A DNA stretch of 64,000 bases, taken from Rattus norvegicus (lineage: Eukaryota > Chordata > Mammalia > Rodentia > Muridae). The notes under the pieces are model-generated. The model was not told the origin of the DNA and ran no database searches. It saw only the letters and a list, made by a program, of their open reading frames with translations. The DNA lies in the NCBI RefSeq assembly GCF_036323735.1, contig NC_086029.1, forward strand, positions 7,921,816-7,985,815, read 5' to 3'. The stretch's first letter is position 1, and each line of letters opens with the position of its first letter. A program made the position numbers and the translations under genes. Positions 53,700-62,640 of this stretch are shown piece after piece.

Positions 53700-55168
53700 A
53701 TGGTACATGCTTGTATGAGTTGTTTTTCGATACAGAGCAACATTTTAAGTAACAGAATCTAAGTATCATGGTGAATTCAGTAGGTTACCAATAGGATTCA
53801 CATGTAATAAGCTTGTTATTCAAGATAGAGCAACGTTTTAACGAACTGAAACACTGTTTCTTTGTGTATTCAGTTAGTTCCCAGTAGCCTGCTCTTGTAA
53901 TATGTGTACTTTTAAAGATTTATGAAAATTTGAGGGCCGAATCAGAGTAACATGGTGAATTCAGTTAGTTCCCCATAGGCTCAGTAGTAATAAGTGGACT
54001 GTTCGGGATATAGAAAGATTTTCACGAATGGAATCAAAATTTCTAGGCGAATTCAGTGAGTTCCCAATGGGACAGGCTTGTATGGGTTTCCTTTTCAAAA
54101 TAGAGCAACATTTTTGGAACGGAATCTAAGTATCATGGTGAATTCAGTATATTCCAAATATGATTCACATGTAATAAGGTTGTTATGCAAGATAGAGCAA
54201 GTTTTAACGAACTGAAACACTGTTTCTTTGTGAATTCAGTTAGTTCCCAATAGCCTGCTCTTGTAATATGTCTACTTTTAAAGATTTATCAAAATTTGTT
54301 GAGCCGAATCTGAGTAACATGGTGAATTGGATTAGTTCACAATTGGCCGCAGTAGTAATAAGTGGACTGTTCGGGATATAGAAAAATTTTCACGAATGGA
54401 ATCAAAATTTCTAGGCGAATTCAGTGAGTTCCCAAAGGGACATGCTTGTATGAGTTTGCTTTTCAATATAGAGCAATATTTTAAGGAACGGAATCTAGGT
54501 ATCATGGTGAATTCAGTAGGTTACCAATAGGATTCGCATGTAATAAGCTTCTTATTCAAGATAGAGCAACGTTTTAATGAACTGAAACACTGTTTCTTTG
54601 TGAATTCAGTTAGTTCCCAGGAGTCCGCTCTTGTAATATGTGTACTTTCAAAGATTTATCAAAATTTGGTAAGCCGAATCTGAGTAACATGGTGAATTCG
54701 GGTTGTTCCCACAGGTCGCAGTAGTAATAAGTGGACTGTTCGGGATATAGAAAATTTTTCACGAATGGAATCAAAATTTCTAGGAGATTTCAGTGAGGTC
54801 ACAATGGGACATGCTTGTATGAGTTTGCTTTTCGATACAAAGCAACATTTTAAGGAACGGAATCTAGTTATCATGGTTAATTCTGTAAGTTACCAATAGG
54901 ATTCACATGTAATAAGCTTGTAATTCAAGATAGAGCAACGTTTTAACGAACTGTAACTCTGTTTCTTTGTGAATTCCGTTAGTTCCCAGTAACCTGCTCT
55001 TGTAATATGTGTACTTTTAAATATTTATCAAAATTAGGGGAGCCGAATCTGAGTAACATCGTGAATTCGGTTAGTTCCCAATGGGCCGCAGTAGTAATAA
55101 GTGGAATCTTCCGGATATAGAAAAATTTTCACGAATGGAATCAAAATTTCTAGGCGAATTCCGTGAGT
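53700..55168. repeat. ~1.47-kb segment recurring 8,832 bp downstream, copy 1
   Basis: Shares with 62,532-64,000 the run TGGTACATGC, AAGTAACAG, GTGTATTCAG, CCCCATAGGCTCAG, TTTGGAACGG, CAAATATGATTCAC, GAATTGGATTAG, GGAGTC/CGCTC, GGGTTGTTCCCA, TAATTCTGTAAGTTACC, GTAACTCTG and TAGGGGAGCC. The offset is 8,831-8,832 bp, equal to 24 tetramers. Confidence 0.9.
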
Positions 55169-55792
55169 TCCCAATGGGACATGCTTGTATGAGTTTGTTT
55201 TTCAATATAGAGCAACATTATAAGGAACGGAATCTAAGTATCATGGTGAATTCAGTATGTTCCCAAAAGTATTCGAATGTATTAAGCTTGTTATTCAAGA
55301 TAGAGCAAGTTTTTACAAACTGAAACACTGTTTCTTTGTGAATTCAGTAAGTTCCCAATAGCCTGCTGTTGTAATATGTGCACTTTTAAAGATTTATCAA
55401 AATTTGGTGAGCCGAATCTGAGTAACATGGTGAATTGGGTTAGTTCCCAATAGGCTGCAGTAGTAATAAGTGGACTGTTCGGGATATAAAATATTTTCAT
55501 GAATGGAATCAAAATTTCTAGGCGAATTCTGTGAGTTCCCAATGGGAAATGCTTGTATGAGTTTGCTTTTCGATACAGAGCAACATATTAAGGAACGGAA
55601 TCTAAGTATCATGGTGAATTCAGTAGGTTCCCAATAGGATTCGCATGTAATAAGCTTGTTATTCAAGATACAGCAACGTTTTAACTAACTGAAACACTGT
55701 TTCTTTGTGAAATCTGTTAGTTCCCAGTAGCCAGCTCTTGTAATATGTATACTTTTAAAGATTTATCAAAACTTGGTGAGCCGAATCTGAGT

Positions 55793-57200
55793 AACATGGT
55801 GAATTCGGTTAGTTCCCAATAGGTCGCAATGATAATAAGTGGACTGTTAGGGATATAGAAAAATTTTCACGATTGGAATCAAAATTTCAAGGCTAATTCA
55901 ATGAGTTCCCAATGGGACATGCTTGTATGAGTTTTCTTTTCAATACAGAGCAACATTTTAAGGAACGGTATCTAATTATCATGGTGAATTCAGTAGGTTT
56001 CCAATAGGATTCGCCTGTAATAAACTTGTTATTCAAGATAGACCAACTTTTTCAAGAACTGAAACACTGTTTCTTTGTGAATTCAGTTAGTTCCCAGCAG
56101 CTTGCTCTTGTAATATATGTACTTTTAAAGATTTATCATAATTTGTAACCGAATATGAGTAACATGGTGAATTCGGTTAGTTCCCAATAGTCGCAAGAGT
56201 AATAAGAGGCTTGTTTGGGATATAGCAAAATTTTCACGAATGGAATCAAAATTTCTATGAGATTTCAGTGATGTACCAATAGGACATGCTTGTATGAGTT
56301 GTTTTTCGATACAGAGCAACATTTTAAGGAACAGAATCTAAGTATCATGGTGAATTCAGTAGGTTACCAATAGGATTCACATGTAATAAGCTTGTTATTC
56401 AAGATAGAGCAACGTTTAACGAACTGAAACACTGTTTCTTTGTGTATTCAGTTAGTTCCCAGTAGCCTGCTCTTGTAATATGTGTACTTTTAAACATTTA
56501 TCAAAATTTGGTGAGCCGAATCTGAGTAACATGGTTAGTTCGGTTAGTTCCCAATGGGCCGCAGTAGTAATAAGTGGACTGTTCGGGAGATAAAAAATTT
56601 TCACGAATGGAATCAATATTTCTGGCGAATTCTGTGACTTCCCAATGGGACATGCTTGTATGAGTTTGCTTTTCAATATCGAGCAACATTTTAAGGAACG
56701 GAGTCTATGTATCATGGTGAACTCAGTAGGTTTCCAATAGGATTCGCATGTAATAAGCTTGTTATTCAAGATAGAGCAACGTTTTAACGAACTGAAACAT
56801 TATTTCTTTGAGTTCTGATAGTTCCCGGTAGCCTGCCTTTGTAATATGTGTACTTTTAAACATTTATCAAAATTTGGTGAGCCGAATCTGAGTAACATGG
56901 TGAATTCGGTTAGTTCCCAATAGGTCGCAATAGTAATAAGTGGACTGTTAGGGATATAGAAAATTTTTCATGAATGGAATCAAAATTTCCAGGCGAAATC
57001 AGTGAGTTGCCAATGGGACATGCTTGTATGAGTTTGCTTTTCAATATAGAGCAACATTTTTAGGAATGGAATCTAAGTATAATGTTGAATTCAGTAGGTT
57101 CCCAATAGGATTCGCATGTAATAAGCTTGTTATTCAAGATAGAGCAAGTGTTAACGAACTGAAACACTGTTTCTTTGTGAATTCTGTTAGTGCCAGTAGC
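55793..57200. repeat. Decayed partial copy of the 5.6-kb unit
   Basis: From 55,793 to about 56,588 the sequence follows 51,739-52,534 (offset 4,054 bp). It has the same TCGCAATGATAATAAG, CAAGGCTAATTCAATG, GACCAACTTTTTCAAG, TTTGTAACCG, AGAGGCTTG and GGTTAGTTCGG. From about 56,600 to 57,200 it follows 52,930-53,520 (offset 3,684), with ATTCTGTGACTT, GAGTTCTG, TCGCAATAG and GCAAGTGTTAACG. The 370-bp change in offset shows that one tetramer is missing here. Confidence 0.85.
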
Positions 57201-57224
57201 CTGCTCTTGTAATATGTGTACTTT

Positions 57225-57873
57225 TTAACATTTATCAAATTTGATGAGCCGAATCTGAGTAACATGGTGAATTCGGGTAGTTCCCAGAGGTCGCAGTAGT
57301 AATAAGTGGACTGTTCGGGATATAGAAAATTTTTCACGATTGGAATCAAAATTTCTAGGCGAATTCAGTGAGTTCCCAATGGGACATGCTTGTATGAGTT
57401 TGCTTTTCAATATAGAGCAACATTTTAGGGAACGTAATCTAAGTATCATGGTGAATTCAGTAGGTTTCCAATAGGATTCGCATGTAATAAGCTTGGTATT
57501 CAAGATAGAGCAACGTTTTAACGAACTGAAACACTGTTTTTTTGTGAATTCAGATAGTTCCCAGTAGCCTGCTATTGTAATATGTGTACTTTTAAAGATT
57601 TATCAAAATTTGGTGAGCCGAATCTGAGTAACATGGTTAATTCGGTTAGTTCACAATGGGCCGCAGTAGTAATAAGTGGACTGTTCGGGATATAGAAAAA
57701 TTTTTACGAATGCGATCAAAATTTCTGGGAGATTTCAGTGAGTTCCCAATGGGACATGCTTGTATGAGTTTGCTTTTCAATACAGAGCAACAATTTAACG
57801 AACGGAATCTAAGTATCATGGTGAATTCAGTAGGTTCCCAATAGGATTCGAATGTAATAAGCTTGTTATTCAA
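57225..57873. repeat. ~650-bp segment duplicated 2,575 bp downstream, copy 1
   Basis: Matches 59,800-60,448. It has GGGTAGTTCCCAGAGG, TTTTTCACGATTGG, TTAGGGAACGTAATC, GTTTTTTTGTG, CAGATAGTTCCC, CCTGCTATTG, TTTTTACGAATGCGATC and CTGGGAGATTTC in order. The offset is close to seven tetramers, the same step as the 25.3/27.9 kb pair. Confidence 0.83.
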
Positions 57874-57969
57874 GATAGAGCAACGTTTTAACGCACTGTT
57901 ACACTGTTTCTTTGTGAATTCCGTTAGTTCCCAGTAGCCTGCTCTTGTAATATGTGTACTTTTAAAGAT

Positions 57970-58670
57970 TTATCGAAATTTTGTGAGCCGAATCTGAGTA
58001 ACATGGTGAATTCGGTTAGTTCCCAATGGGCCGGAGTAGTAATAAGTGGACTGTTTGGGATATAGAAAAATTACACGAATGGAATCAAAATTTCTGGCGA
58101 ATTCTGTGACTTCCCAATGGGACATGCTTGTATGAGTTTGCTTTTCAATATCGAGCAACATTTTAAGGAACGGAATCTATGTATCATGGTGAACTCAGTA
58201 GGTTTCCAATAGGATTCGCATGTAATAAGCTTGTTATTCAAGATAGAGCAACGTTTTAACGAACTTAAACACTATTTCTTTGAGTTCTGTTAGTTCCCGG
58301 TAGCCTGCCTTTGTAATATGTGTACTTTTAAACATTTATCAAAATTTGGTGAGCCGAATCTGAGTAACATGGTGAATTCTGTTAGTTCCCAATGGGCCGG
58401 AGTAGTAATAAGTGGACTGTTTGGGATATAGAAAAATTTTCACGAATGGAATCAAAATTTCTGGCGAATTCTGTGACTTCCCAATGGGACATGCTTGTAT
58501 GAGTTTGCTTTTCAATATCGAGCAACATTTTAAGGAACGGAATCTATGTATCATGGTGAACTCAGTAGGTTTCCAATAGGATTCGCATGTAATAAGCTTG
58601 TTATTCAAGATAGAGCAACGTTTTAACGAACTTAAACACTATTTCTTTGAGTTCTGTTAGTTCCCAGTAG
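57970..58670. repeat. Local tandem duplication of one tetramer
   Basis: Two adjacent tetramers (about 57,970-58,310 and 58,340-58,670) share GGGCCGGAGTAG, GTTTGGGATATAG, TTTCTGGCGAATTCTGTGAC, CAATATCGAGC, GAATCTATG, GAACTCAG, GAACTTAAACAC and the GAGTTCTG A start. One obvious difference is AAATTACACG in the first against AAATTTTCACG in the second. Relatives sit near 56,600 and 59,490. Confidence 0.82.
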
Positions 58671-59799
58671 CCTGCTCTTGTAATATGTGTACTTTTAAAG
58701 ATTTAGCAAAATTTGGTGAGCCGAATCTGAGTAACATTGTGAATTTGGTTAGTTCCCAATGGGCCACAGTAGTAATAAGTGGACTCTTCGGGATATAGAA
58801 AAAATTTCAAGTATTGAATCAAAATTTCTAGGCGAATTCAGGGAGTTCCCAATGTACATGCTTGTATTAGTTTGTTTTTCAATATAGAGCAACATTTTAA
58901 GGAACGGAATCTAAGTATCATTGTGAATTCAATAGGTTTCCAATAGGATTAGCATGTAATAAACTCTTATTCAAGATAGAGCAACGTTTTAACGAACTGA
59001 AACACTGTTTGTTTGTGAATTCAGTTAGTTCCCAGTAGCCTGCTCTTGTAATATGTGTACTTTTAAAGATTTATCAAAATTTGGTGAGCCGAATCTGAGT
59101 AACATGGTGAATTCGGGTAGTTCCCAATGGGCCGCAGTAGTAATAAGTGGACTGTTCGGGAGATAAAAAATTTTCACGAATGGAATCAAAATTTCTAGGA
59201 GATTTCAGAGAGGTCCCAGTGGGACATCCTTGTATGAGTTTGCTTTTCGATACAGAGCAATATTTTAAGGAACGGTATCTAAGTATCATGGTGAATTCAG
59301 TAGGTTCCCAATAAGATTCGCATGTAATAAGCTTGTTATTCAAGATAGAGCAACGTTTTTACGAACTGAAACACTGTTTATTTGTGAATTCCGTTAGTTA
59401 CCAGTAGCCTGCTCTTGTAATATGTGTACTTTTAAAGATTTATCGAAATTTTTTGAGCCGAATCTGAGTAACATGGTGAATTCGGTTAGTTCCCAATGGG
59501 CCGGAGTAGTAATAAGTGGACTGTTTGGGATATAGAAAAATTTTCAAGAATGGAATCAAAATTTCTGGCGAATTCTGTGACTTCCCAATGGGACATGCTT
59601 GTATGAGTTTGCTTTTAAATATCGAGCAACATTTTAAGGAACGGAATCTATGTATCATGGTGAACTCAGTAGGTTTCCAATAGGATTCGCATGTAATGAG
59701 CTTGTTATTCAAGATAGAGCAACGTTTTAACGAACTGAAACATTATTTCTTTGAGTTCTGTTAGTTCCCGGTAGCCTGCCTTTGTAATATGTGTACTTT

Positions 59800-60448
59800 T
59801 AAACATTTATCAAAATTTGTGAGCCGAATCTGAGTAACATGGTGAATTCGGGTAGTTCCCAGAGGTCGCAGTAGTAATAAGTGGACTGTTCGGGATATAG
59901 AAAATTTTTCACGATTGGAATCAAAATTTCTAGGCGAATTCAGTGAGTTCCCAATGGGACATGCTTGTATGAGTTTGCTTTTCAACATAGAGCAACATTT
60001 TAGGGAACGTAATCTAAGTATCATGGTGAATTCAGTAGGTTTCCAATAGGATTCGCATGTAATAAGCTTGTTATTCAAGATAGAGCAACGTTTTAACGAA
60101 CTGAAACACTGTTTTTTTGTGAATTCAGATAGTTCCCAGTAGCCTGCTATTGTAATATGTGTACTTTTAAAGATTTATCAAAATTTGGTGAGCCGAATCT
60201 GAGTAACATGGGTAATTCGGTTAGTTCACAATGGGCCACAGTAGTAATAAGTGGACTGTTCGGGATATAGAAAAATTTTTACGAATGCGATCAAAATTTC
60301 TGGGAGATTTCAGTGAGTTCCCAATGGGAAATGCTTGTATGAATTTGCTTTTCGATACAGAGCAACATTTTAAAGAACGGAATCTAAGTATCATGGTGAA
60401 TTCAGTAGGTTCCCAATAGGATTCGCATGTAATAAGCTTGTTATTCAA
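59800..60448. repeat. ~650-bp segment duplicated 2,575 bp upstream, copy 2
   Basis: Second copy of 57,225-57,873 with a few changes, such as GGGCCACAG for GGGCCGCAG and CAACATAG for CAATATAG in C. Confidence 0.83.
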
Positions 60449-61232
60449 GATAGAGCAACGTTTTAACGAACTTAAACACTATTTCTTTGAGTTCTGTTAG
60501 TTCCTGGTAGCCTGCCTTTGTAATATGTGTACTTTTAAACATTTATCAAAATTTGGTGAGCCGAATCTGAGTAACATGGTGAATTCGGTTAGTTCCCAAT
60601 AGGTCGCAATAGTAATAAGTGGACTGTTAGGGATATAGAAAAATTTTCATGAATGGAATCAAAATTTCCAGGCGAATTCAGTGGGTTGCCAATGGTACAT
60701 GCTTGTATGAGTTTGCTTTTCAATATAGAGCAACATTTTTAGGAACGGAATCTAAGTATAATGTTGAATTCAGTAGGTTCCCAATAGGATTCGCATGTAA
60801 TAAGTTGTTATTCAAGATAGAGCAAGTGTTAACGAACTGAAACACTGTTTCTTTTGAATTCTGTTATTTCCCAGTAGTCTGCTCTTGTAATATGTGTACT
60901 TTTGAACATTTATCAAATTTGGTGAGCCGAATCTGAGTATCATGGTGAATTCGGTTAGTTCCCAATGTGCCGCAGTAGTAATACATGGATAGTTCGGGAT
61001 ATAGAAAAATTTTCATGAATGGAATCAAAATTTCAAGCCTAATTCAGTGAGTTCTCAATGCGACATGCTTGTTTGAGTTTTCTTTTCAATACAGAGCAAC
61101 ATTTTATGGAACGGAATCTAATTATCATGATGACTTCAGTAGGTTCCCAATAGGATTCGCAAGTAATAAACTTGTTATTCAAGACAGACCAACTTTTTCA
61201 AGAACTGAAACACTGTTTCTTTGTGAATTCAG

Positions 61233-62640
61233 TTAGTTCCCCGTAGCTTGCTCTTGTAATATATGTACTTTTAACGATTTGTCATAATTTGGTAGACGAA
61301 TCTGAGTAACATGGTGAATTCGGTTAGTTCCCAATAGTCGCAATAGTAATAAGAGGACTGTTTGGGATATAGAAAAATTTTCACGAAAGGAATCAAAATT
61401 TCTAGGCGATTTAAGTGAGGTCCCAATGGTACATGCTTGTATGAGTTGTTTTTTGATACAGAGCAACAATTTAAGTAACAGAATCTAAGTATCATGGTGA
61501 ATTCAGTAGGTTACCAATAGGATTCACATGTAATAAGCTTGTTATTCAAGATAGAGTAACGTTTTAACGAACTGAAACACTGATTCTTTGTGTATTCAGT
61601 TAGTTCCCAGTAGCCTGCTCTTGTTATATGTGTACTTTTAAACATTTATCAAAATATGGTGAGCTGAATCGGAGTAACATGGTTAATTCGGTTAGTTCCC
61701 AATGGGCCGCAGTAGTAATAAGTGGACTGTTCGGGATATAGAAAAATTTTCACGAATGGAATCAAAATTTCTAGGCGAATTCAGTGAGTTCCCAATGAGA
61801 CATGCTTGTATGAGTTTGCTTTTCGATACAGAGCAACATTTTAAAGAACGGAATCTAAGTATCATGGTGAATTCTGTAGGTTCCCAATAGTATTCGCATG
61901 TAATAAGCTTGTTATTCAAGATAGAGCAAGTGTTAACGAACTGAAACACTGTTTCTTTGTGAATTCTGTTAGTTCCCAGTAGCCTGCTCTTGTAATATGT
62001 GTACTTTTGAACATTTATCAAATTTGGTGAGCCGAATACGAGTATCATGGTGAATTCGGTTAGTTCCCAATGTGCCGCAGTAGTAATACATGGACAGTTC
62101 GGGATATAGAAAAATTTTCACGAATGGAATCAAAATTTCAAGGCTAATTCAGTGAGTTCCCAATGCGACATGCTTGTATGAGTTTTCTTTTCAATACAGA
62201 GCAACATTTTAAGGAACGGAATCTAATTATCATGATGAATTCAGTAGGTTCCCAATAGGATTCGCAAGTAATAAACTTGTTATTCAAGATAGACCAACTT
62301 TTTCAAGAACTGAAACACTGTTTCTTTGAGAATTCAGTTAGTTCCCCGTAGCTTGCTCTTGTAATATATGTACTTTTAACGATTTGTCATAATTTGGTAG
62401 CCAAATCTGAGTAACATGGTGAATTCTGTTAGTTCCCAATAGTCGCCATAGTAATAAGAAGACTGTTTGGGATATAGAAAAATTTTCACGCATGGAATCA
62501 AAATTTCTAGGAGATTTCAGTGAGGTCCCAATGGTACATGCTTGTATGAGTTGTTTTTCGGTACAGAGCAACATTTTAAGTAACAGAATCTAAGTATCAT
62601 GGTGAATTCAGTAGGTTACCAATAGGATTCACATGTAATA
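61233..62640. repeat. Three-tetramer (~1,105-bp) spaced repeat
   Basis: The run CCCCGTAGCTTGCTC, GTAATATATGTAC, TTAACGATTTGTCATAATTTGG, AATAGTCGC, TAAGAGGACTG or its variant, and GGTACATGC occurs at 61,233-61,540 and again 1,105 bp later at 62,338-62,640. The preceding GTGCCGCAGTAG, ATACATGGA and AATGCGACATGC run is doubled as well. Relatives of this run occur once per 5.6-kb unit near 39,340. Confidence 0.8.
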
